Positions 34,720-47,930 of a DNA stretch of 64,000 bases are shown piece by piece. This DNA is from Ampelomyces quisqualis (lineage: Eukaryota; Ascomycota; Dothideomycetes; Pleosporales; Phaeosphaeriaceae). Position 1 is the first letter of the stretch. Each line of letters starts with the position of its first letter. The notes beneath the pieces were generated by a model. The model saw only the letters and a program-made list of their open reading frames with translations, was not told where the DNA came from and made no database searches. A program made the position numbers and the translations under genes. The stretch is from positions 744,001 to 808,000 of the forward strand of contig JAGTXZ010000024.1 in NCBI GenBank assembly GCA_018398575.1. The letters run 5' to 3'.

Positions 34720-34900
34720 TAAAAGAACTAAATAACCTAACTATAGTCTAACCTAACTCTACCTAATAGCAACCTAACCCTAACTCCTAGTCTATGCAAC
34801 CTAACCTAACTCTACTTATATAGCACGTGTAACTTAACTCTTACCTCTACCTATAGCTTATGCAATCCTACCTAACCTATACCTATAGTAGTATACCTTA
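34720..34900. promoter_or_regulatory. Right subterminal repeat zone of hAT E
   Basis: Repeats of CAACCTAACCTAACTCTAC and relatives, the complement of blocks at the left end. Confidence 0.6.
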
Positions 34901-34927
34901 AACTCTATTTTCTAGCGGATATATTGC

Positions 34928-37900
34928 TAATAGTAATAGAAGCTAGCTAATATTATTATTAAGAGTGTGCTTAACCTACTATGCTATTTAGTCTACGCTA
35001 TTCTATCGCTTAAGAGTAAAGACTAAGAGTACAAAATTACTCTTATAGAGTTAACCTACTCTAGCTGCAAGGTTAAGCATATTGCCTATAGGCCTGTAAG
35101 TTATTCTAGTATTTCTAATTTACCTACTCTTATTCTAATTTCTTTCTAGGTGCTAGACGTCTTTAAGATTACAGTTATCTTACTTTGTAACGCGCTAGCT
35201 ATTAACTCTAAGCTTAAGAAGTTACTAACTAGGTATTTTATAGCTAGTCTACGCTGTAGTTTTATTAAGAAGTTGTAATCTGCCTAGATAAAGTTACGCA
35301 GTAATAATAAGTCTAGCTACTAAAAGCCTATGCGTAAGGTTACAGAACTTAATATACTAGTTAATATTTGCAGCCTTCTCTAGTAGGTTATTACTAAGTA
35401 GAATTATCTTAAGAAGTGTGTTACAACTCTTATAGATACTATTCTTTAGGTTAAAAAGTACGTAAGTTTTTACTCTTCCTACGTTTTATATAATATTTTA
35501 GTAATGTTTTCCTTTAGACTTATAAGGTAATGTACCAAATTGCTAACTTAGTCTTCTAGCTTAGCTAGGCTAATATTCTGCTCTAAGATAGTAACGCGGT
35601 TATCTGCTATCTTAACATAATTAGTTCCTAAGCTTATAGCATCTAGCTCTGCCTCTCTAAAGGTACTAGTATTACCTCTAGTAACGTGCTCGCGCTTAAG
35701 TATAAAGCTATAGTCTAAGTTAATATTAATTGTAAGAATAGCTACCTTAGTTTATAGTATCCTCTAGCGTAGCGTATTTTTAGTATTATAATCAATAGCT
35801 TTTCTATAGTAATAGAATATTTTGCTATAGTAACTGTTTTCTATTTCTCTCTTGTAACTATCTCTTCTTTATATACTATAACATTCTTACTAGTTACTTA
35901 AATATATAGGTCTATTCTTAGAATTTCTTCTAAGGTTCTTAGGTATTATACTTTTCTCCCTATCTTATTCTCCTAGTCCGTTTCTATCTAGCTAAGTCTA
36001 GCTCTTAAGTTTTAGCGTTCCTTAGCTAACTGCCTATCTTGCTCTTTGTCTAGGCTAGAGTTACACTCTAATTTTTAGTAGAATAGTTATAGTAGTAGCT
36101 AACCTACTACTTTTTCTTCTAGTAGTCTATTTTATAATAGATTGCCTTTCTATATATAACTAATTTTTATAGCTTCTAGATTTCTTCTTTCTTAAGTTAA
36201 GCCTAGAACTATAGTAGTAATAGTTGTCTACCTAGTTCTTTAGCTTTTCTTTGCCAAGACCTTTTCTAAGAAATATCTTAATAATAGAGTCTTATTCTAG
36301 TCTAGACTCTACTCTTAGAGTCTTAGTGTAGGTTTATTTAAAGAAGTTACATTAGTACCTTAGGTCTTCTAACGTCTAGAGCCTAGGCTTAAGCTAGAAT
36401 TGTAATAGTTATAGGATATCTTTCTAGTTTTTCTTATAGCTCTTACTTAACTCTCTTCTTTCTTTCCTGTTCTCTATCTACTCCTATAGGCAGTTAAGGC
36501 TGTCTATTAGAGCTTCTCTTCTAAAGGCTTCTTAAGTATACTACTGTTATCCTAGTTTTTAGCTTGCGTTCTATCTATCTAATACTGTAAGGCTATAGTG
36601 TCTTTTACGTTTCTCTTAGGTTTCTATATAAGTTTTATATAACTTACCTATTTAACTAAGTACTAAATTTACGTTCTATAGCTTTATCTCTTTTGTTAAT
36701 TTACTATAATTTTTTTAACCTAGTACTTTTTACTATTAGCATTACTATAGTTAGTTACTGTATCTAGCTTCTAGTTGTTAGACTTTTAATATAAATATAA
36801 GTTTCTACTATTAAATTTTAGGCAGTCTATATAGAACCTTAGGTAGACTTTAAAAAGAGTGCTTAGTTCTACTACGTATAGAGAAATAACTCTTATAATA
36901 GTACATTTTCTATTCTTCTAATTTAGCTTCTTTAAAGGCTTCTTATTAGACATAGAAGCTTTGTATTATAACTAGACCTTATTCTCTACTCTATACTCTA
37001 GAGATTCTTGTTAATAATAGTTAGCTTACTGTTTTTATTCTTATTATACCTCTACTATTCTTACTTATAAATATCTAATAGTATTCTTAAACTTTTTTAT
37101 TATAGCTTTTGCTACAAACATTTTATTCTTTCTAGCTTGCTATTAATTGTAAAGACCTTAAGTATAGTTTTCTTAAACTAGATCTGTATTGTTACTATAC
37201 TAAAGAAAGAATAGGCTAACGCTATTAGAAGCTAAGTTCTTACTTATAATACCTATCTAGGCTACTAGGTACAAAGAGGCCTAGTTAGTCTAGTTCTAGT
37301 TTATAAAGGCCTATAGGTAAGCTTCTACTATGCTATTTATTCTTTCTATAGCCCTATTACTTTATAAGTAGTAGGTAGTAGAGATTTACCTTTTAATTCC
37401 TAGGTTTCTATACAGCGTCTTCTAGAATTAGCTAGTAAATTATAACTTTTTGTCTAAAACAATAGTATTAGAGAGATAGTAGTATACTATAACCTTTTTA
37501 AGAAACGCTATTACTATAGTCTATACTTTAAAATTAGAAAGTAGTGCTAGAACTAATTTTTGCTTAGCCTATCTATTACAACTATTAAGTAGCGTATGCT
37601 ATACTGTAGCAGAAGTCTAATAATAAAGTCTATAGACAATTTCTTCTAGATCTAGTATAAGAGCAGAAGTAGTTAAAGTAGTCCTTGTTTTAGTTTTCTC
37701 TAGAGTTTAGTTTAGCTGCATATTGTATAGTTTTATACGTACTATCTAATACTTAGTAATATACTAGGCTAAAAGTAATCTTAGGTAAGTATAGCGTAGA
37801 TATTTTCTCTTTCTAGGTGTCTAGCAAGTAGGAAGTTATAGTAGTTACAAATAATCTTAGTCTATAGTACTTTATTATAAAGTACCTATTTCTACTTCTA

Positions 37901-39925
37901 ATAGAGTAGCTAGTTATAATTACTTAATATATACTCTATAAGAGATACGTTAAGCCTAAAGTTAGAAAGAATTTTTTTTTTCTAGTTAAATAGCTTTTTA
38001 TACTTTTGTATATACTTTATTATTAAGGATTACTAAGTTCTATATCTGTTTTGTGTTGTTATATTAAGCTAAGTTCTTTTTTAACAAATTATAAAGCTAC
38101 TCTTATCTCTCCTAATTATAAGGATGTTTTATCTGTTCTCTAAAAGCGTTTACTCTATTATTATCTTTATCTGCAAGTATATTTTTAGAGTTAGAGTTTT
38201 CTTCTACTAGCCTTGCCTAGAGTATTTGTTACTTTACGCTCTTTATAGGTTTTAGGCGCTTAAGAATTAAATACTCTTCTTGTTAGTTGCCCTATTAGGT
38301 TTGTAGATAGAAACTAAGAGTTAAAATATTTGTAATTATACTTATTTCTTAGCTCTACTTTATAGAAGGTTCTGTTCCTTTCTTAACAGAGTATTAGCTA
38401 TACTATTTACATTACTAGGTTAATATTAGAAGGTTATATTAAAGAGACTTAGAAACTCTTTCTATTATATATACTATTCTGTTAACAAACGCATTATTAT
38501 AAAGTATTCTAAGTTCTTATAATAAGTTAACATAGTAAACTGTTCCATATATTAAAGCTTAGTCTTTTATTACTTAAAGCACTAAATTACTACTAACAGG
38601 TTTTTATTATATATAGTATAGTTAACTTTAGCTGCGTTGTTCTTAAAGGCATAGTAGGCTACTGCCTAGAGAAGTCTATCCTTTCTGTACTAGGATAGTC
38701 CTCTACTTATTAACTATTCTAAAGCGTTATATTTAACTTTAGTCTTAAGGTCTATATTAAAGTTTACTTAGAATAGTTTAGTAATAAAAGCCTTTTTAAG
38801 CTTTTAGAACGTAGCTTGTTGCTCTATCCCTTATTTAAAGTTTACGTTCTTTCTAGTAAGCTAAGTAAGAGGTATAGCTAGTTCTAAGAAGTTTTTAATA
38901 AACTAGTAGTAAAAGGTAGCAAATCTAATAAAGCTACGTACTCCTTTTATAGTTTTAAGTAGTTCTTAAGACTTTATAGCCTTAACCTTTTTAAGGTCTA
39001 TACTTATTCTTTTTCCTACTTTAATAATAAACCTAAGGTATTTTGTTTTTTTTACTCTAAACTTACACTTTTTTATATTAAGATATAGTTCTATAGTAGT
39101 AAGTACTAAGCTTTTATACTACCTACTTTACTTTCTTCTTATAGTCTAACTTAAAACTGCTAGTATAAATAAGTATATTATTAATATACATAGAATAGAA
39201 GTTATTAAGGTATTTGCAGAAAGTCTATTTAATATAGCGCTAGAAGGTACTTAGAGCGTTTACAAGTCTAAAGAGTGTTACTAGCTACTTATATAGGCTA
39301 AAGCGCGTCTAGAAGGCTGTCTTCTACTTATTACTTTCTACTATTCTAATTTTGTAGAACGCCTAGATAACGTTAACTTTTATAAACTATTTAGCTTCTA
39401 AGATCTAGTCTAGTATTTTCTGTATAAGAGGTAGAAAGTACTAGTCTTTTCTTATTATAGCGTTTAGGGCATAATAGTCTACGCAGAACTAGAGGCCTCT
39501 ACCTAGTTTCTTTGCAAACAGAATAGGCGCTAAAGCGCTAAAATAGCTTACCTAGATAAAACTTCTATTTAAGTATAATATAAATTTCTTGCGTAGTATT
39601 AATAGTTTATCTTAGAATATACTATAGAGTAGTCTCTAGAAGACTTCTGCTAGTATCTTATCTTTCTCTATTAGTTCTATTAAGTAGTTAATAGATAGTC
39701 TTCTCTAAAGAGGTAGAAAGTTAGCCTCTGTCTATAGAAAGACTTTATATTTATCTTTTAAGTATTCTAGAAGTACTTTTCTAGAGTCTATAGTAACTTT
39801 TGTTTTTAGAGCTTTTTAGATACTTGCTAGAGATGCTGTATACAGGCAGATAGACTTATTCTTCTATACTCTATTAATCTAAGTAGAGTATACTACAACT
39901 ATAATATTTTGTAAAGAAAAGAGCT
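34928..39925 (-). mobile_element. Gypsy B1, main part (3' region, integrase, RNase H, RT)
   Basis: Reverse-complement homologue of B3 from about 63,700 down to about 58,790. It includes integrase (KLSIDF stretch near 37,629-37,650 minus), RNase H and RT. At about 39,925 the homology stops inside the region upstream of RT, and C-terminal sequence of Gypsy C follows without an LTR. So B1 lacks its 5' LTR, gag and protease. Confidence 0.85.
39174..39188 (-). other. RT catalytic box of B1, Asp-Asp changed to Asn-Asn
   Basis: Minus strand reads Y-I-N-N-I, as in B3. Confidence 0.8.
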
Positions 39926-42900
39926 TTCCTACCTTCTGTATTCTAAATAGCCTTTTCTATTTTAAAAGGAACTTACTAAGCACTAATTAGTTATTGTTAT
40001 AGTATAAATCTCTTATTAATACTAGGTTGCTAACTTTTAACTTATCTGTTCTTATAACTCTATTCTTATTAAACTAGTCCTTATTATTATTTCTTAATTA
40101 GACAGTTCTAGTAATAGACTCTTGTAACCTAATATCTCTCTTTTTAAACTAATAAGCTCTTATAGCTAAAGGCAAAGCTATATTAGTTACTTCTTTCTAG
40201 AGTAGAGTTTACTAGGTTAGAATACACAATTTAATAGGCAGTACATGCTTACTACTATACGTAAGAAAAGCTAAGGTTTCTCTAGTAGCACGCTTAACAC
40301 TAGTCTAATTAGCCTATAGAACTTAGTCTAAGTAGTTAACTTATATACGACTAAGCTTCTATAGGGTATCTACTATAGGCGCATGCTCTTATTTAATTAA
40401 ACCTTAGCCTTATAGATAATAGGCGCTAGCTACTACTTAATGTATTCTAAATTACTATTTTAGGTTAATTAGTAAATGCTTGTTCTTAGGTCTTTTATTA
40501 ACTAAAATTTTAAGTACTAGGCTCTATTAATAGAAGACCTTTTGTTCCAGAAACTTAACAATAGATAGTAAGTCTGCGTTTAATAGGGGTTTAGCCTTAA
40601 CCTACTATATTATAGTGTATTAGGCTACTATAAGAAACTTTTTACCTCTAGCTGCACGTACATAGACTGCGTCTATTAATATCTAACTAAAGAGTATTAT
40701 TAGAAAAGTTATTAGCTAGAGTTATTCTTAAACTATTACTAAAGCGTATACTTAACACTCTAGATATAACTTAATATAGAACTTAATGTTCTTATATTAT
40801 CTCTTCTAATAATAACGCGCCTATACTTTATACTATACGCCTTTCTTCTTATAGTGCCCTAACTTATTATGTATAGCTTTTATAATTACTAAGCGCTCTT
40901 TAAGCATGTTTATAATCTACTACAGTAGCTAGCCTCTAGTTAGTATTAAGAAGAGATACCTCTCTCTTACTATTAATTTAAGCGCTCTTCTTGTAAACTT
41001 TTTTATTTTAGCTCTAGAAAGGCTGTTAGGCTAACAGTAGAATAGGACCTATTAGGTATACGCCTAAGATTCGTTACTATAGGATTTGTCTAATAGTTAG
41101 TCTTTAAAGCTAAGATTAGCTTTACAGCTACTATAACGTAGGTTAGCTGCGCGCAGGTGCAGGGCAATAGCAAGCCATACTAAATTTAAATAAGCGTTAA
41201 TAAAGTTCTGAATATCTTTCTCTAGCTTATTAAGTAGTTTCTACTTAGACTTCTTAGGTCTTCTTGAAAGGGCGTTAGCTACTACGTTTTTCTTACTCTT
41301 AATATGTACTATATTAAACTTCTATATATTAAGAGAAGCTAGCTACTGCGTAATCAGAGCTTTTAGTAGGTTAGTAGCACTTTACTAAAGCTAGGTTACT
41401 AGTGTCTTTATATCTGTTTTAATAATTAACTCTACTCTGTACAGGTAGGTCTAAAATTCTTTTAGCGCTAGGAGTAAGGCTTTGCATTTATATTTTCCTA
41501 AGTCCTAGGTTTATTCTAATTTAGACTAAACTCTACTTTTGTACTAGATAGGGTGCTAATAACCCTTTAGATCTAGCTGTATAAGAACTACGCTCTAACC
41601 CTTTTTGCTACTATTAACAGACATAATAATTAGAAGTAATAGCTCTTTATAAGAGATAGAGACAAGTACTAGCGTATAGTATAGTACGCGCTTTAATTTA
41701 TCTATTGCGCCTTACTACTCTAAAAACTATTTAAAGAAGGCATTTTTGCAGAGTAGGTAGAATAGCAGCTCTAAAATAATAGCAAAATACTTAATCTATA
41801 CTCTGTAACATATATATATACTAATAAATATTTAAATATATTTCTAGTCTCTGTAGAGTAGCTAGAGAAGAATTCTCTTTATTTTCTTGTAATTAGGATA
41901 GCGGCTAGTAGCGTTAACCTAATAGCCTACTACAATTATAGACGCGTAGCTAAAGTCTGATTTATAGCCTAATGTTATAGCTTCTGCGCGTTTAATATCT
42001 ACTATTACTGCGTCTATGTTACAGAGGTGTTCTGCAACGTATCTTCTAATACCTAGTTTAATCTCTATTCTGTTATAGTAGAACTTTAGTCTCTTAATAC
42101 AAATGTTATCTAGGTAAGGCCTATAGCGTTCTAGAATATAATCTTAGTATACCTTGGTTATAAAACGTGTAAACTTAGTAACTAAATTTATTATACCTAT
42201 AAGTAGTATATACTAGCGCACTAGTCTAATAGGTATATAGAATGCTATTACGTCTTAGAAGTCTTTATGCAACTCTACTTAGTTGTATTCTAGAAAGAAG
42301 TTAAGCAGGCTTATAACATTACAGCCTATAAAGTCTTCTACAAACTTATTAGAATTAGGTAGTAGGTTTACGTTGCAAATTGTTACCTTGTTAATCTTTT
42401 AAGAGTTGTTAAGAAGTTAATATCCTTTGTCTTTCTTAGCTACTAGAAACTATAGATTTTAATACTAGCTTTAGTATTGTTTAAGAGCTTCTTAGTAAAT
42501 ACGCTCTTACACTATTTTAACTACTACTTCTCTAAATTCTAGGAAATAGAAAATTAATTAGCCTGCTACGCCTTATAAAGAATAGTATTAATCTTAATTA
42601 GGAGTACTACCCTATAGCTGACTTACTCTGATTTACTAAAGTTCTATACAAGAGTAGCCTCCTATTAGTAAAGTAACTCTTTAAGCATAGCTTACTCTTA
42701 TAGAAGCAAATCTAGTAAGATTTTTATTTTTAACAGGCGTTTAGGCGTAAGTCTTATACCTCTAGGGAATTTTGCGTATTATAGCTTAAAGTAGCTTAAG
42801 AATAGAGTACTGTTCTTATTTAGTACTTATTAAACGCGCGTACGTTCTTTCTAGTCTTTATATCTACTATTATCTCTTAAGACTTGTCCTAAGTTATCTA

Positions 42901-45900
42901 CTAGCTAGACCTTTTAAGCTTTTTGCTAATACAAAGTACTAACGTTAAGAGAAACGTTATCTAATTGTAGATTAGTTGTGCGCTTTAGCTAGATTATTAT
43001 TACTTTTATAGGTAAATCTTTCTTACTAGTTACTTTACTGAGATCTTTCTTCTAGAAGCTCTTGGCGCTAATATGAATCTTAAGGCTCTAAGGGAGTTGC
43101 CTTACAATACTTGCTATAATATTTTAAGAGTAATAGCCTATACTGTTACTAACAAGTATATACACTCTATTACTATTGCTAATAATAATAGATCTATTAG
43201 GCCCTGCGCCTATAGTGCGGCCCTACACCTAGCTACTAAAAGAACTACGTTTCTAAGATAATAATAAGTAATAGAGATTTTTATTAGAGCTACTCTGTTA
43301 CTAACTTTATTACTAGCTAATTATTACTTAGAGTATTAGAGTTAAACTAAACTAATGCTAAGCTTACTTAATAATTCTAGTCTAGCTATATAAAAGGTTT
43401 AGATAGAAGTAAAACGCTAGCAATTACACTCTTCTAACGTTTCCTACAAGAGGCCTAGAGTAGAGTTCTAGCGCGTTAATCTAATTACCTTTTGTATAAA
43501 CAAATCTTATGCTATACTTACTATCCTTGCTAAGGATCTAATAGTAGGTTAGCCTATTAGTAGCGTACTTAATTCTAGCTTAAGCGTCTGTTAGGAAGAG
43601 ATCGCCTAAGATAACTAGATTTGTGCACTTCTTAATAATAAAAAAGCTAGTATAGATTTTAATCCTTCTAATAGTAATAGGCACTCTCTATATAATGCCT
43701 AATAACACTTTAGTTAACCAATTAACTACTACTATCCTTGTAGTCTTTATACTCTTTAGTAAATATATAATTAGAAGTATAGCTTATTCTACTATTTCTC
43801 TTTTTTTAGTGTTAAGCTCTACGCTAGAGTTAATAAGGCTAAGAAACTAGGTCTCTTTAATATTAATAGGTACTTTTAGGCACTTTCTCCTAAGGTGCTC
43901 TACGCCTAAGGCTTAATTATACTTCCTCTAATAGTAAGTAGGCTTGCAAAAGTCCTTAGTAGTAGTAAGCCTAAGGCCTAATTCTTTATTACCCTAGATA
44001 TATCTTTTAATCTAGCTAATCTCTAGTTCTAACTAGTATGTAGTATTAATACAAAAGTAATTCCTTACTTTTCTATTTACTGCCTTAACTAGCATATAGT
44101 CTAAAAGTAAGCTCTAAGTTAGTAAGTTAACACTAGTTCTTATAGTAGGTTAGTCTCTATCTAAATTTTTATTAGCGCTTTTAACTATTGTGTAGCGCAT
44201 TAAGGTAACTAAAAGGTTCTTAAACTTAGCTAGCGTATAGATTACTTAAAATAGTTTCTTCTTAACCTCTAGTATGTTACTAATAAGAGTCTTAAGTAGT
44301 AATAGAACTAGAGTGTTAAGAATACGCTAGATAACTAATTAGGTATTAGCCTTAAATTTCTAGACTAGACACTACTTCTTTAGATTCTTTTCTTTTTGCT
44401 CTATAGCGTAGGTAGGCTTTACCAACCCTCTAGTTAGTTAAGTAATATATTCTTTTTCTATATCCTCTAATTTCTTGTTACTTACAAATTAAACTAAGTA
44501 GTCTTACTCTAACTTCTTACCTATAAAGTAGCTGTTATCTATGTCTCTTTAACCTTTTAAGCGTATAATCCTATTAACTAGCTTCTAAGGTAGCTTCTTA
44601 ACCTAAACTAAACTATATATAGGCTAATTGTTACTACGCTTTACTTAGCTTTAGCTAATAACTATAGCTAATACTAAACTATTGTTAGTAAGAAGTTTCT
44701 AAGATTTAGTTATAAGGTAGTCTAATATATCCTAATACTTACTATAGTTTACTTCTTACAGTGCTTCTAAAGTATTAGGTACTAGTAATATAGAGACTGT
44801 ATTATTCTTAACAGAAATAGAGGAAATAGGTCTACGTATAAACTTTAATGTAACTTTAAGTAGGTTAACGTAACGTTTTAGAAAGCGCCTTTTAATCTTA
44901 GCTAATATAGTCTTAGCCTATTAGGCATTACTTAGACTAGTAACTTAGCCCTAAAGGTTATTAGGCGACTTCTATTAAAGTATATTGCGTTTGTTAAGAA
45001 AGCACTAGCTATTAGTAATAAAGCCCCTTAGTATTAGGTAGTCCTGTTTAAATAACTAGTCTTATCGCAAACCTAATAGTTTATTCTAAAGCAACTTAGT
45101 AGTCTTCTACTAGAACGTTTTTACTAGTAGCTCTAATTGTTTTTTTAGTAGCTATAGCTCTAGCTTTACGCTAGTAGTTATTATTCCTCTATACTTACTA
45201 CTATTACCTATAGGTCTAATAGTCCTAATTCTAGTTCTATACTATTAACTAAGGTATATAATGTTATAAGACTCCCAATTATTCTTTAGTTTACTTATAG
45301 ACTAAGGCGTAGATAACTAGATTATTTATATACTTTTCTTCGCAAGGGGTCTATTATATACTCTAGAGCTATTACTTAATAGTTATTTAGTTAAGCCTAA
45401 GCTGTAGCATTCTATCTATAAGGTTATCTACTTTGTTTTTTATAGGCGTAGTACTAGAAGAGGCTTACTTACGCTAGTTTCTAGATAGAATACTCTTTAT
45501 TAGTAGCTTAAGAGTAGTAGGTTAGAAGCTTACTTCTAGCCTAACTTATAGTTTAAAGTTATTTTATTAAAGTAGAACTAATAGTTCTTTAGCAGTTAGT
45601 TTTACTTTAAACTCTACCTTTAGTTAAAAGACTCTTATAGCTTCTACTAGATTTAATATACACACTTCCTTCTGTACTTCTAGGCGCTTTACTAGGTAGT
45701 CTTAGATCTTTTTATATTTAAAGTCCTTTAGAGTGTCTGTTTTTAGGCTAAACCTCTCTAAGATCTTTATTGTATATTAGAGCAGTAGTCTCTTAACAAG
45801 GTAGTAGCTGCAATAGTTCTTATTAATAGTACCTGCTTTAATATACCTTTTACTATAGATTTAAAAGTTCTGTAGGTAGTTTCTAATCTTTAGGTCTAAT

Positions 45901-47150
45901 CTTATTTAGTACTAACCTAGCTTGTGTTTAAAGTACTCTATACGTTCTTTCTATTAACCTTTATTATTATTTCTAAAGCACTATTAGAGGCTATTATAGA
46001 GCTCTCTCTATAAGTAGTTGTTTTAGGCTTCTATATACTCTTTAGACGCTTGTATAATAGTCTTCTACCTTAGCTTATAGTAGGCAACTAATCTATTAAC
46101 TATTATCTAGTCTGTAATACTATAGTACTTTAAGAAGTTCTTAAAGCGCTCTAGAAAGCCTAAAATATTAGTCTTATCAAATGTTAGTATATTCTCTACT
46201 AGGTAAAATAGTAACTATATTGCGTATAATAGAGGCTACACTAAGTTAAGAGACTCTACTAGTATTTAAAGAGCCCTTAACATTAAGTTATCTTAGCCTA
46301 TACTTCTATACCTAGAGTACTCTTCTAATAGCTATTTAGCCTACTCTTCTAGCGTACTACTTATATTAGCTCTAGCTTCTCTTATTAACTCTATAGGCGT
46401 TAATAGTAGTAGGACTTCCTATCTATTAGAGTACTTAAGGCGTTAACAGCTTGATATACTATTAGGCAGTTTTATATTATCTCTATATTACTGTTATAGG
46501 CTTTATAAATAGTAGTTAGAGCTTATCTAAATAAACTAGAGAAGCGTAATAGCCTAGAAGACTAGGACTAAGGTTACTACTTTTTATAGGGTTGCTAAAA
46601 GGCTAAAGGCTTAAACTTTTCTAATATCTAATAAAGCTTCTGTTATAAAGCCTACTAATTTCTCTCTAATTTCTTTATACTTACTGTCTAAACAATTATT
46701 AGTCTTCTCTTCTTTCTAACTACCTATTTTAATAGCTTTCTTAGTCTACTCTTAGTTATTTCTACTATCTGTACTCTAGAACTTTTTAAGTATACTATAT
46801 ACTTAGTAGAGCGCAATAACTTTACACTTTTACTTAGCCTAATATAGCTTTAGCTATAGATTACGTCTTACTTCTTTAGCTATTACTCTGCTTTTTAGAG
46901 TCTACTTAATTCCTCTCCTAACTTAGTTCTAATAGTTATTAATCTAGATCCTTTAGATAGGTATTACTTAAGACTCTCTAGATAGGCGTTACTTTAGATT
47001 CTCTAGATATTCTATGCAATCTTCTTTACTGCTCTTCTAGTTTTAGAGTACTAACTCTATGTCTTTAGAATAGATACTAATTATATTCTAGAGATAACTA
47101 TAGTAACTTACTAAACACTTGTTAGACTATTAGGTTCTTATAATTTCTAG
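39925..47150 (-). mobile_element. Gypsy element C (gag-pol), 3' end lost at junction with B1
   Basis: Minus strand. Gag at about 46,085-46,200 has FDKTNILGFLERFKNF, the gag motif of a large fungal Gypsy clade. RT at about 42,300-42,050 (…AFYIPIRLVR…, box L-D-N-I at 42,096-42,113, one Asp lost). Integrase about 40,950-40,250: Asp retained (complement of 40,671-40,673, IDAVYVRAARGKKF), second Asp now Asn (40,497-40,499), Glu now Lys (40,392-40,394). Then KLKVSNLVLIRDLYY...RLFRIQ, the post-integrase GPY/F-like domain. No LTR found at either end; the upper limit is approximate. Confidence 0.8.
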
Positions 47151-47930
47151 GTTATAATAACTATAAAAGAGTGTAGGTATATATACGTAGGTACGTAGCC
47201 TCCTAACGCCTAGGCTAATAGGAATTTAGAGTTGTAATTGGTTACTATATATAGTAAAGCGTTATTTATCTTTAAGGCCTATTAAATTAAATATAGAATT
47301 AAATATATTATTATTAGGTATGTATTATAAAGGCTGTTATTCTCTTATAGCTCTTTAGCTATTATATCTTATCTATACCCTTAGCTGTACCCTAAGTATT
47401 CTATAGACTTACTTCTTATATTACTTTACTACACTATATACTAGTAGTAGTAGCGTCTTACTACTAAAAAGAACTTAGACCTTAACGCAGTTACTGCGTA
47501 AGAGATAGTGCTGCGCTAGTAGACTAGCTTAGTAAAGCTCTTTTTGCGCATAGAAGTTAAGTATAAGAGTTGTTATTAGCCTAAAAGTAATAAGATTTAA
47601 ATCCTACAGGTTAAGGCAACTAACTGCCTATTTACTATAGTAAAGAGTATTCTTAACCTACTATAGGCCTAAGTAAGTTATTTTTCCTATTTCTTATAGT
47701 TTCTACGCTAGCGTTCTAGCAGCGTCTAAGCTAACTTTTCTCTTCTTAGTAATACTAACGCCTAGTCTAACTCTAACCTTAATATAAAGAGAAAGAAGTC
47801 TTCTGTTCCTCTTAGGTCTAAGCCTAAGTCTAAGGCTAGTAGTAGAAGTAAAAGTAGAAATAGAGATAAACCCTTTTTCTAAAAGAGCTCTAGCCTTTTA
47901 TTTTCTCTTAAGAAGAAGAGTAAGGGCAAT
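47150..47930. other. Unassigned RIPed fragment
   Basis: I see no LTR or conserved domain. On the plus strand about 47,760-47,880 reads as a Ser/Lys/Arg-rich stretch (SKPKSKASSRSKSRNRDKPF), possibly part of a gag or ORF1 of another element. It lies between C and A3. Confidence 0.35.

Larger units (their letters stand above)
14686..34919 (+). mobile_element. hAT DNA transposon E with histone H3-like and coiled-coil genes; host of A1 and D1
   Basis: Ends read TACGCTAGTAGATAAG on the left and, on the complementary strand, TCCGCTAGAAAATAGAG on the right. The flanking 8-bp duplications are of hAT type. Without A1 and D1 the element is about 5.9 kb. Left and right subterminal regions (14,700-14,736 plus 22,302-22,420; 34,720-34,900) are full of GGTTAGG/CCTAACC blocks. 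It encodes a hAT transposase (plus), an unknown coiled-coil protein (plus) and a histone H3-fold protein (minus). All are RIP-inactivated. Left TIR quality is fair, right TIR is supported by the MITE at 18,262-18,717. Confidence 0.8.

Noticed and set aside
43073..43261. Open frame of 62 codons on the plus strand
   Set aside because: Lies antisense within Gypsy C (protease/RT upstream region) and has no features of its own; a shadow of the minus-strand element.
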